Source of the DNA: Bacteroidota bacterium
Lineage (GTDB): Bacteria; Bacteroidota; Ignavibacteria; Ignavibacteriales; Ignavibacteriaceae
Reading direction: 5' to 3'
Assembly (NCBI GenBank): GCA_021815365.1
Contig: JAKAGZ010000012.1
Location: 1 to 57,802 of the forward strand
DNA: 57,802 nt
Below the pieces are notes generated by a model. The model was given only the letters and a program-made list of their open reading frames with translations. It had not been told where the DNA came from and ran no database searches. Positions 35,110-43,039 of the stretch are shown one piece after another; position 1 is the first letter of the stretch; each line of letters opens with the position of its first letter. The position numbers and the translations under genes are program-made.

Positions 35110-36000
35110 ATGTTCAAATTTTGTCCTGAGTGCGGGGTTAAGTTAGATAAAGAATTTAAATTCTGTCCGGAATGTGGTATTGAGTTTGAGAAGCAGGAAC
35201 AAAAAAATTTTTCTGCCGATGAATTAGGTAAGCTGGTTATCTGTGAAAATTGTGGTGAAGAAAATAGTGCGGCAAGTGTTGTATGTAGAGGTTGTGGTGT
35301 AAGGTTAAAAAATAAAGAAGAGGCAGAAGAATCAGAAAACAAAATTATAGAGAAAGAGAAGCATAATTACAAAAACCGCCAAAAAAAAGTAAGCAGTTCT
35401 AAAAGCACAAATCAAAAAGTTTCCGGAAGCGCAACTAAAACTTTAAGCAAAAAAAGACTGTACACAATTACAGCAGTGCTGTTTATAGCAGTAATTTTAT
35501 TGTTGATATTCTCAGGAATTTTTGATGCTAAAAAAGTTCAGGTAACCAGCCCAGGGACCAATCAAATCCAAAGCTCCGGCGTAGATTTGAACAATTTACA
35601 AAAAATAAATGAGCTTGAAGCGCGTGTAAAAGCCAACCCTAATGATAAAGAAACTTTGCTGGCATTAGCTCATCTTAAAAATGACTCAGGTTTATACGAA
35701 CAGGCAATTATAAACTACAAACAATATTTACAATTGGAGCCAAAGAATGCCGATGCAAGAGTTGATATGGGTGTTTGTTATTACAATCTCGGAGATTTCA
35801 AGACTGCGATAAGTGAAATGGAAAAGGCTCTGAAGTATAAACCTGATCATCAGATTGCGTTTTTAAACTTAGGAATTGTTAACTTATCAGCTGGAAATTT
35901 AGAAAAATCTAAAGAGTGGCTGAAAAAAGCTGTTAACCAAAATCCAAATAATCAAATTGGCAAGCGCGCAAAAGAATTACTAGACTCTCATACAAAATAA
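35110..36000 (+). CDS. Double zinc-ribbon, single-span membrane, TPR protein
   Basis: Protein of 296 residues. Residues 1-25 hold two CPECG knuckles and residues 44-66 hold CENCG/CRGCG, giving two zinc ribbons. A basic Ser/Lys linker precedes one membrane helix (about 117-138), then an extracytoplasmic TPR region (about 170-290) with repeats such as AIINYKQYLQLEPKNADARVD. The arrangement suggests a scaffold bridging cytosol and periplasm; function unknown. It follows HU and precedes the mini protein and tRNA-Thr. Confidence 0.72.
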   Translation: MFKFCPECGVKLDKEFKFCPECGIEFEKQEQKNFSADELGKLVICENCGEENSAASVVCRGCGVRLKNKEEAEESENKIIEKEKHNYKNRQKKVSSSKSTNQKVSGSATKTLSKKRLYTITAVLFIAVILLLIFSGIFDAKKVQVTSPGTNQIQSSGVDLNNLQKINELEARVKANPNDKETLLALAHLKNDSGLYEQAIINYKQYLQLEPKNADARVDMGVCYYNLGDFKTAISEMEKALKYKPDHQIAFLNLGIVNLSAGNLEKSKEWLKKAVNQNPNNQIGKRAKELLDSHTK

Positions 36001-36020
36001 AAGAACAATGGAGGTAACAA

Positions 36021-36116
36021 ATGCCTTGCGGCAGAAAAAGAAAACGCCATAAAATGGCAACTCACAAAAGGAAAAAAAGACTAAGAAAAAACAGACATAA
36101 AAAAAGAATAAGATGA
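36021..36116 (+). CDS. AURKAIP1/COX24 domain mini protein (31 aa)
   Basis: A 31-residue very basic protein, MPCGRKRKRHKMATHKRKKR followed by LRKNRHKKRIR, matching the small Bacteroidota proteins of the AURKAIP1/COX24 (mitochondrial mS38-like) family. Such proteins are ribosome-associated in mitochondria and in actinobacteria (bS22), so a small ribosomal subunit role is inferred. GGAGG lies 6 bases before ATG. It is followed by a strong terminator and tRNA-Thr. Confidence 0.75.
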   Translation: MPCGRKRKRHKMATHKRKKRLRKNRHKKRIR

Positions 36117-36135
36117 TTTTCTTTTGAGTTATATT

Positions 36136-36171
36136 TAGGCATGTGTTAAATTTCACCTGCCTATTTTTTTT
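36136..36171 (+). terminator. Rho-independent terminator after mini protein gene
   Basis: TAGGCATGTG-TTAAATTT-CACCTGCCTA forms a 9-bp stem with one mismatch, followed by eight T. It ends the HU operon just before tRNA-Thr. Confidence 0.8.
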
Positions 36172-36183
36172 AGTGTGCAAAAA

Positions 36184-36256
36184 GCCATCTTAGCTCAGCT
36201 GGTAGAGCAACTCATTCGTAATGAGTAGGTCGCCGGTTCGATTCCGGCAGATGGCT
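36184..36256 (+). tRNA. tRNA-Thr (anticodon CGT)
   Basis: Complete cloverleaf: acceptor GCCATCT/AGATGGC, D-arm GCTC...GAGC, anticodon stem ACTCA/TGAGT with loop TTCGTAA (anticodon CGT) and T-arm GCCGG-TTCGATT-CCGGC, discriminator T. CA follows. Confidence 0.95.
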
Positions 36257-36616
36257 CAACATTACTTCATTTAGTTTGTAACTGTTTTAAAAACTGTTAT
36301 GATTTAAAACACTTTCTCACTTCAATCCACAATTTTCATTTCAAATTTATTTACTCTAAAAATTTTTAGTTCAGTAATTAAGCAAAACTATAAAAAATTA
36401 TTCTTTGCTAAATGATGGCATTGTTGTTGGTTAGAATAATCCGGCATAAGACTGCTTGCTGAATTGACAGGCAGGTTAAATTATCTCCCTCCGATAATTT
36501 TTAAACATTTATAAAATCTCTATAATCACCCACAGCAGGGATTATTTTAAAAGAGAGATGATATAGACCGTATTAGATTTATAAATCAACAAAAGCATTC
36601 CTTAAGGAGGGAAAAT
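36257..36616. other. Intergenic region with degenerate palindrome copy
   Basis: About 360 AT-rich bases between tRNA-Thr and the large surface protein gene. GACAGGCAGGTTAAA (36466-36480) resembles the right half of the 21-bp palindrome plus flank at 18274; with CTGCTTG upstream it can form a 7-bp hairpin. Otherwise I see only the GGAGG ribosome site before the large gene and no clear promoter. Confidence 0.4.
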
Positions 36617-39600
36617 ATGAAAAGACTGTTTACGTCTTTCTCTGCTTCGTTGTGGTTTGTAATATTATTTACAGGCATGACGTTAGCACTACCAACAGCA
36701 CCAACTAATTTATCGCCAAATGGGGTAAACGGAGTATTGTTAACACCAACTTTTAACTGGACAGCATCTACTGGCGCCTCTGGTATTACATATAGATTAC
36801 AGATATTTACAAACCCAAGCTTCAGTGGTTCTAGTCTTTTCAACGGCAGCGGCATTTCAACAAACTCATTTACTTTGCCGCCAAATAATCTTGCATACAG
36901 TACTGTTTATTACTGGAGAGTTCGTGCGGAAAGCAGCTCGGGAAACAGCAGCTACGCAACGGGAAGCTTTACTACAGCAAACCAGGTTACACCTCCTGTT
37001 TTAACCTTCCCTGTTTCTGTTACTTCAGTTTCAATAACACCGACTTTAAGCTGGCAGGCTTCGACAGGATCAGGGTCGGTCACTTATGATGTTTATTTAA
37101 ATTCAGATCCTACTTTTACCGATTTATCAAGGCAAAGGATTGGCTCACTTGGTCTAACGGGCACTTCTTTAACGGTTCCGGGTTTGCCAGGAAATGTTTT
37201 ATCATACGATTCAGTTTATTATTGGCGGGTTATAGCTCACGATGCAAACGGATCGAACACATCTTCAACTGCAAGTTTCAGAACTAAATTATTAAGCCCG
37301 ACATTACTTTCACCTTCAAACGGTGCACTAGGACAATCAACAAGTTTAACTTTAAGCTGGTCTGCAATTAATGGAGCGACCAGTTATCATCTTCAGGTAA
37401 ATACTGCAAGCAATTTTTCGGGTACAAATGTTTTTGAGAGTTTTTCGGTCACTTCAAATTCACAGGTCATATCAGGGTTAACTAATAACACCGTTTATTA
37501 TTGGCGTGTCAGAGCAAAAAATTCAGTAATGAATGACAGCAGCGATTTTTCAGGTACTTTTAGCTTTACAACAGTGCTTGCTGCACCAACAGGATTAAAT
37601 CCAAATGGTGTTACTGTATCCACTTCTCCTTTGTTAAGCTGGAATCCGGTTGCAGGCTCAGGAGTAGTTTATGATATTTTTGTTTCGACAGACTCAACCT
37701 TTACTGACAGCAACAGGTGGAGAGTAGCAAATTTATCGTACACAGCAACAAGTATACAACTGCCGCTTGCAAATGATGCCGGGCATATTTTGTCTAATGA
37801 TTCGCTTTATTATTGGCGCGTGAGAGCTAAAGATAATAATAATGTTGTCAGCGCATATTCATTTGCTAGTTTCAAAACAAAACCTGCAGGACCAACTTTA
37901 CTATCACCTGCAAATAATTCAGTTGCACAACCAGTTAATTTGGTTTTAACCTGGTCGTCTGTTACCGGTGCTGTCAGTTATCATGTACAGGTTAACACAG
38001 CAAGTAATTTTTCAGGCACAGATATTTTTAATAGCTACTCAGTAGCCACAAACTCACAAGCAATTTCAGGTCTGGCACATAACACCGTTTATTACTGGCG
38101 CGTCAGTGCAAAAATTTCTCCGACAGACAGTACAGAATTTTCTGCAACATTTAATTTCAGAACAGTAATAGCTCCGCCTACATTATTAATTCCTGATGGA
38201 ACAACAAGCGAATCGCTGACCCCAACATTAATCTGGACGGCTCCTTTAGGCGTTGCACCAATAAAATATGTTTTGCAGCTTTCTCCTGATCAGACATTTT
38301 TAAATACTGCGCTTTATCAGGCATGGCAGGTAGATTATTCGAGTACTTCATATACTGTCGTACCAGGGAGACTATTAAATAATACGCGTTATTACTGGCG
38401 TGTTAAAGCACAGGATGCAAATGGTGAAAGTGCTTTTGCGATAGCTTCATTCCTGACTAAATTAAAAACTCCTGAGCTGCCGCAGCCAGACAGCGGTGCT
38501 GTCGGTCAACCAACAAGTCTAACACTTAGCTGGTCACCGGTTAACGGCGCAACAAGTTATCATTTGCAGGTCAACACACAGCCAGATTTTCTGGGGCAGA
38601 TGATTTTTGACAGCTTCTCGGTTTTAACGAACTCACAGACGCTGAACAACCTTCAGCGTGCAGTGATTTATTATTGGAGAGTCAGAGCTGTAAACAATAC
38701 AACACAAGATAGCAGCGACTTTTCAAACGTATTTAGTTTTGCGACAACAACGGCACAGATTCCAATTCCTTCAAATCCAATCGGAGGGCAGATTGTTTAT
38801 TCATCTAATCAGCAATTAAGCTGGTACTTAAATAATTCCAATGGTCTTACTTTTACTTATGATTTACAATTTTCAACGGATCCGAATATGCTTCTCGGCG
38901 TTCAGGAAGTTGACGGGATTTCTACTTCCAACTACACGATACAACTAAGTTCAGGAAATACTGTTTATTACTGGAGGGTAAGATCGAGAGAAGTAAACTC
39001 CGGGTTCTATTCAGCATATTCGAATATAGTAAGTTTCAAAACAGATGCTTCACTTGGTGCAGTATCTCCAATATTATCCTGGCCAATCGGCGGTGCTACT
39101 ATATACACAGCATTACCAACATTGAGCTGGTACCTGAATACCGGATTAACACCCGGACCTGTAACATACGATGTTGAGATTGTGCAAGGCACAAGTTCGT
39201 TTACAGGAAACCCAACAACAGGGTTGGCAGGCTTAACATCAAGTTCGGTAACTTTGACATCTCCTCTGGAAGCAAATACAATATATAAATGGAGAGTAAG
39301 AAGTCATAACGGTGCTAATGTTTCTGGTTGGTCATATACAGAAACATTCAAAGTAGATCTTAGTCAGGGAGGGGCACCGGTTCCAATTCTTTCATGGCCT
39401 GTTGGCGGAACAACAGTATATAACGCTACTCCAACATTGAGCTGGTATTTAAGTACCCCTGCAACAGGACCTATTTATTATGATGTAGATATAGTTCCGA
39501 TAAATACTTCTTTTGGTTCAACACCGACTTTTACACTGGTATTTGGCAATTCCTTAAATATTACTACTTCTTTAGTTGGAGGTACAACATATCAGTGGAG

Positions 39601-40921
39601 AGTAAGAACTCATAATGGGGCTAATGTTTCAGGCTGGTCTCCTGTTGCAACGTTTATCGTGGCTACAGGATTTAACGGAGCTCCTGTTCCGGTTCTTTCA
39701 TGGCCAATTGGTAATGCTTCAGTTTATACGACAACACCGAGGCTTAGTTGGTATCTTGGAGTTGGTACATCCGGCACTATAACTTATGATATAGAAATTC
39801 TTCCTGCCACAAGTTCATTTACAGGTACACCGACTTATTCAGCTATAACTACTGAATATTTTGATATAATAAATCCTTTGAGTTCTCCAACAACTTATAA
39901 ATGGAGAGTGAGAAGTAACAACGGTGCAAGTACGTCTGCGTGGTCGCCGGCAGAAACATTTACTGTTTTACCGGAAGCAATCGGTGCGCCTACACCAATT
40001 GTTGCTTGGCCATTAGGTGGGGCTACTGTTTATACAAACAATCCTGTTTTAACCTGGTATTTACCAAGCGCTCCTGCAGGATTTATTACTTACGAAGTTG
40101 AAATAAAACCATTCTACCAGGCATTTGACGGGACAAATACTGTAACAGGTATTCCAGCGAATTCATATTATGTATCGTCAACATTGGTGAGCGGTACATC
40201 TTATCACTGGAGAGTAAGATTAATAAGCAGCACTGCGGGCACTTCTGCATGGTCAGATCAAAATGTTAACGGCGGTGCTTATTTTAACACTGCCGCAAGC
40301 AATTTATCATCTGTAGCTCCGACTATCGGAAGCCCGAAAGATGGTGTAAGTGTTTTCGGTGGTAAACCCGTTCTGTCCTGGATGATTTCAACAATACCAG
40401 CAGCAAACCAGACATATAAAGTTGAAATCTCAAAGAATGCAGATATGAGTTCCCCTGTGTTTGTCAAAGAAAATCTTACTGATCAATATCTTGAAATCAC
40501 TACATTATCCAGCGGGACGTATTTTTGGAGAGTGCAGTCGAAAAATGATAAGAACTCGTATTCTAATTATTCTCCTGTTGGAAAGTTTTCGGTAGACGCA
40601 GTAACTGGTATTGATGATAATAAAAATAAAAATGTAATACCTTCTGCTTTCGAATTATCCCAGAACTATCCAAACCCGTTCAACCCGAGTACGATAATCA
40701 GGTTCTCACTGCCTCAGTCGTCATTTGTAACGATGAAGATATATAACATACTTGGTCAGGAAGTGAAGACACTTGTAAATGAGAATAAGAATGCAGGCAC
40801 ATATTCAGTGCAATGGAACGGAGATAATAATTTTGGAACAAAGGTAGCAAGCGGAGCCTACATATATCGGATTGTCGCCGGACCAAACGTAGTGACAAAA
40901 AAAATGATTCTAATGAAATAA
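36617..40921 (+). CDS. Giant T9SS-exported surface protein of ~13 fibronectin-like repeats
   Basis: Secreted protein of 1434 residues with a signal peptide (1-24), about 13 fibronectin III-like repeats each ending in a YYWRV-type motif, and a C-terminal T9SS type A domain (QNYPNPFNPST, YNILGQEVKTLVNE, ending MILMK). Repeats 2, 4, 6 resemble each other (VTYDVYLNSDPTF type) and repeats 3, 5, 7 resemble each other (SYHLQVNTASNFSG type), so an about 190-residue pair was duplicated. Repeats 9-12 form a second family with WPIGGxxVY and SWYL. Likely a cell-surface adhesin or scaffold. GGAGGG lies before the ATG. Confidence 0.85.
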   Translation: MKRLFTSFSASLWFVILFTGMTLALPTAPTNLSPNGVNGVLLTPTFNWTASTGASGITYRLQIFTNPSFSGSSLFNGSGISTNSFTLPPNNLAYSTVYYWRVRAESSSGNSSYATGSFTTANQVTPPVLTFPVSVTSVSITPTLSWQASTGSGSVTYDVYLNSDPTFTDLSRQRIGSLGLTGTSLTVPGLPGNVLSYDSVYYWRVIAHDANGSNTSSTASFRTKLLSPTLLSPSNGALGQSTSLTLSWSAINGATSYHLQVNTASNFSGTNVFESFSVTSNSQVISGLTNNTVYYWRVRAKNSVMNDSSDFSGTFSFTTVLAAPTGLNPNGVTVSTSPLLSWNPVAGSGVVYDIFVSTDSTFTDSNRWRVANLSYTATSIQLPLANDAGHILSNDSLYYWRVRAKDNNNVVSAYSFASFKTKPAGPTLLSPANNSVAQPVNLVLTWSSVTGAVSYHVQVNTASNFSGTDIFNSYSVATNSQAISGLAHNTVYYWRVSAKISPTDSTEFSATFNFRTVIAPPTLLIPDGTTSESLTPTLIWTAPLGVAPIKYVLQLSPDQTFLNTALYQAWQVDYSSTSYTVVPGRLLNNTRYYWRVKAQDANGESAFAIASFLTKLKTPELPQPDSGAVGQPTSLTLSWSPVNGATSYHLQVNTQPDFLGQMIFDSFSVLTNSQTLNNLQRAVIYYWRVRAVNNTTQDSSDFSNVFSFATTTAQIPIPSNPIGGQIVYSSNQQLSWYLNNSNGLTFTYDLQFSTDPNMLLGVQEVDGISTSNYTIQLSSGNTVYYWRVRSREVNSGFYSAYSNIVSFKTDASLGAVSPILSWPIGGATIYTALPTLSWYLNTGLTPGPVTYDVEIVQGTSSFTGNPTTGLAGLTSSSVTLTSPLEANTIYKWRVRSHNGANVSGWSYTETFKVDLSQGGAPVPILSWPVGGTTVYNATPTLSWYLSTPATGPIYYDVDIVPINTSFGSTPTFTLVFGNSLNITTSLVGGTTYQWRVRTHNGANVSGWSPVATFIVATGFNGAPVPVLSWPIGNASVYTTTPRLSWYLGVGTSGTITYDIEILPATSSFTGTPTYSAITTEYFDIINPLSSPTTYKWRVRSNNGASTSAWSPAETFTVLPEAIGAPTPIVAWPLGGATVYTNNPVLTWYLPSAPAGFITYEVEIKPFYQAFDGTNTVTGIPANSYYVSSTLVSGTSYHWRVRLISSTAGTSAWSDQNVNGGAYFNTAASNLSSVAPTIGSPKDGVSVFGGKPVLSWMISTIPAANQTYKVEISKNADMSSPVFVKENLTDQYLEITTLSSGTYFWRVQSKNDKNSYSNYSPVGKFSVDAVTGIDDNKNKNVIPSAFELSQNYPNPFNPSTIIRFSLPQSSFVTMKIYNILGQEVKTLVNENKNAGTYSVQWNGDNNFGTKVASGAYIYRIVAGPNVVTKKMILMK

Positions 40922-40930
40922 TTTTTCACA

Positions 40931-40960
40931 GAGATGACCCCGACAAGTCGGGGTCATCTC
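40931..40960. repeat. 30-bp perfect palindrome containing CCCCGAC/GTCGGGG
   Basis: GAGATGACCCCGAC-AA-GTCGGGGTCATCTC, a 14-bp perfect stem with a 2-base centre, 10 bases after the giant gene stop. The core CCCCGACaaGTCGGGG is the same palindrome found in the tRNA-Pro locus. No T tract follows; a separate clear terminator lies further on. Confidence 0.7.
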
Positions 40961-41027
40961 TTCAACTGCGATGTGTAACAAGTGAGGCTGACCTCAGAAG
41001 TGAGCCGCACATAGTCTGTGAATTGTA

Positions 41028-41060
41028 GAGCCGTACTTTCTCAGTACGGCTCTTTTTTTT
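41028..41060 (+). terminator. Rho-independent terminator after giant surface protein
   Basis: GAGCCGTACT-TTCTC-AGTACGGCTC forms a perfect 10-bp stem, followed by eight T. It separates the surface protein gene from the dcw operon. Confidence 0.9.
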
Positions 41061-41352
41061 ATATGGTAATTTTTTAAGCCAGTTGCTTAACAACCGTGAC
41101 TATTTTCCCTAAAAACACAAAATTTTTTTTAATTTATCCACTCAGCAGAATCATCAAAAATTTCATTTTTTAAATTCTTTCAACAAGAAGAATTTACGAC
41201 ATATCTTAAAGTAACTTCTTAAGACCAGATGACAAAAATTTGGGGAAGTAGTGGAAGAAAAAGAATTTTTTTCTTGACAATGGACAAATTTTTCCCTTAT
41301 TTTGGGGAGTAGTGGGGAATTATGGTGAATATTACCAAATGAGGTATTGATT
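41061..41352 (+). promoter_or_regulatory. dcw operon promoter with MraZ-type boxes
   Basis: TTGACA (41274-41279) is followed by TATTTT (41298-41303) after 18 bases, a plausible promoter. TGGGG occurs at 41303 and 41313, exactly 10 bases apart, matching the spaced direct repeats bound by MraZ; a further TGGGG/TGGA pair lies at 41241/41252. The boxes overlap the expected transcription start, so MraZ autorepression is likely. Confidence 0.55.
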
Positions 41353-41790
41353 TTGTTCAGAGGTCAATTTACATATTCAGTCGATGCAAAAGGCAGAATC
41401 AGCATTCCAGCTAAGCTTCGCAAACAAGTATCACCGGATGCGAACGATACTTTTGTTATGACGAGAGGTAATGGGAAATGTATAGACGTTTATCCTCTAG
41501 ATCAGTGGCTTGTCTTTGAGAGAAAACTAGAAGAGCTGAATCCCTTCGATCCGCAAAAAGCAAAATTCATCAGAATGATTTTACAACACGCAGCCGAGGA
41601 TACCCTGGATTCACAATCCAGGATTCTTATTCCGCAAACACTTTTAGAATATGCGCACATTAAAAAAGAAGTAATAATACTTGGTGCATTAAAAAAAATT
41701 GAAGTCTGGAATCCAAAAGATTTTGATGAGTACCTGAAGGCTACTCCCGAAACTTATGAACAAATTGCAGCACAAGTAATGGCGCCGTGA
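41353..41790 (+). CDS. mraZ: MraZ, dcw operon regulator
   Basis: DNA-binding regulator of about 145 residues that represses its own operon, with two AbrB-like SWAPT/MraZ halves: SVDAKGRISIPAKLRKQ and DSQSRILIPQTLLEYA. The frame opens at TTG 41347, but TTG 41353 (giving MFRGQFTYSV, 8 bases after GAGG) fits the family N-terminus and ribosome spacing better. It is first gene of the dcw operon, with MraZ-type boxes just upstream. Confidence 0.93.
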   Translation: MFRGQFTYSVDAKGRISIPAKLRKQVSPDANDTFVMTRGNGKCIDVYPLDQWLVFERKLEELNPFDPQKAKFIRMILQHAAEDTLDSQSRILIPQTLLEYAHIKKEVIILGALKKIEVWNPKDFDEYLKATPETYEQIAAQVMAP

Positions 41791-42713
41791 TGAACATTCA
41801 TCATAAGCCGGTATTATTGAAAGAAAGTATTGATTTCCTGGTTACCGATGAGTCCGGTATTTATTTCGACGGTACACTTGGTTTTGGCGGACACTCGCAG
41901 GAAATATTAAAAAAGTTAAATCGTGATGCATTGCTTGTAGCTACCGACATAGATAAAGATGCATTCAACTTTTCAAAAAAGAAATTTTGTGAAGAAAAGA
42001 GAATGAAAATTTACAACTTCAATTTTTCTCAAATAGGAGTTATCTCTAAAATTGAATCGCTTCAGAAATTCACCGGAATTTTTGCCGACCTCGGTGTCTC
42101 CTCATTTCAGCTCGATAGCCCTTCTTCAGGGTTTACATATCGTGACAGTGCTGAGCTGGATCTTCGAATGGATAAAAACAAAACTGTGAAAGCTGCAGAT
42201 ATTGTCAATTCATATTCCGAAGAGGATATAGCAGGAATACTTTACGAATTCGGAGAAGAAAAAAAATCAAGGCAAATTGCCCACAGAATAGTTGAAAGAA
42301 GAAAAGTCAGTCAAATCAAAAATACCCTGCAGCTTAAAGAAATAATTTCTGAAATAGTTCCTGAAAGATATCTGACGAAAACATTATCAAGAGTTTTTCA
42401 GGCTCTGCGCATTTACATAAATGATGAACTAAATGTTTTAAAATCTTTTTTGAATGAATCTACCAGCCTGCTTAAAAAAGGTGGAAGGCTTGTGGTTATC
42501 TCTTATCATTCGTTAGAAGACAGGATAGTAAAAGAACATTTTAAATATGAAACTCTGGATTGCATTTGCCCGAAAGATTTTCCGGTTTGTAAATGTGATA
42601 AAGAGCAGAGATTAAAAATATTAACAAAAAAACCCGTTGTTCCAACGAAAAAAGAAATTATGCTGAACAGTCGTGCACGGAGCGCAAAACTGAGAGTAGC
42701 TGAAAGAGTATGA
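41787..42713 (+). CDS. rsmH: 16S rRNA m4C1402 methyltransferase
   Basis: SAM-dependent N4-methyltransferase of 16S rRNA C1402, 308 residues (start GTG 41787 or ATG 41790, overlapping the mraZ stop). HHKPVLLKESIDFL, DGTLGFGGHS with SAM binding, ADLGVSSFQLD and the late SYHSLEDRIVKEHF are family motifs. It overlaps ftsL by 4 bases. Confidence 0.95.
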   Translation: MMNIHHKPVLLKESIDFLVTDESGIYFDGTLGFGGHSQEILKKLNRDALLVATDIDKDAFNFSKKKFCEEKRMKIYNFNFSQIGVISKIESLQKFTGIFADLGVSSFQLDSPSSGFTYRDSAELDLRMDKNKTVKAADIVNSYSEEDIAGILYEFGEEKKSRQIAHRIVERRKVSQIKNTLQLKEIISEIVPERYLTKTLSRVFQALRIYINDELNVLKSFLNESTSLLKKGGRLVVISYHSLEDRIVKEHFKYETLDCICPKDFPVCKCDKEQRLKILTKKPVVPTKKEIMLNSRARSAKLRVAERV

Positions 42714-43039
42714 ACAAAGGATCAAAATCAAAAATAGCTTTTACTCTTTTCATTTTTATAGCTTTTACTTTACTGGGCCTTGGATATGTAAGCGTTAAGT
42801 TAAAATGTGAAGAGCTTACAAAAGGAAAAGTATTAGCAGAAGAAAAACTGGGTGCATTTAAAAACACACGAATTAGTTTAATTGCATCACAACAATATCT
42901 GACATCAGATGAAAGGATTATAGATATTGCAGAAAATGAACTCGGTATGATCAAGAATACAGATACACAAATGTCATTAACAGTCAGTAAAGATAAAATT
43001 GATGAGATAAATAAAATCCTGAAAGAGAAGTATGAGTAA
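42710..43039 (+). CDS. ftsL: FtsL-like cell division protein
   Basis: Short bitopic protein of 109 residues: cytosolic N-terminus, one helix (about 9-27, AFTLFIFIAFTLLGLGYVSV), and a periplasmic coiled-coil-like segment with the ERIIDIAENELGMIK pattern of FtsL. Sequence is poorly conserved across the family; position between rsmH and ftsI and topology support the call. It overlaps ftsI by 8 bases. Confidence 0.8.
   Translation: MNKGSKSKIAFTLFIFIAFTLLGLGYVSVKLKCEELTKGKVLAEEKLGAFKNTRISLIASQQYLTSDERIIDIAENELGMIKNTDTQMSLTVSKDKIDEINKILKEKYE

Noticed and set aside
40931-40960. 30-bp palindrome as the terminator of the surface protein gene
   Set aside because: No T tract follows it, and a perfect terminator with eight T lies at 41028-41060; it is better treated as a repeat element.
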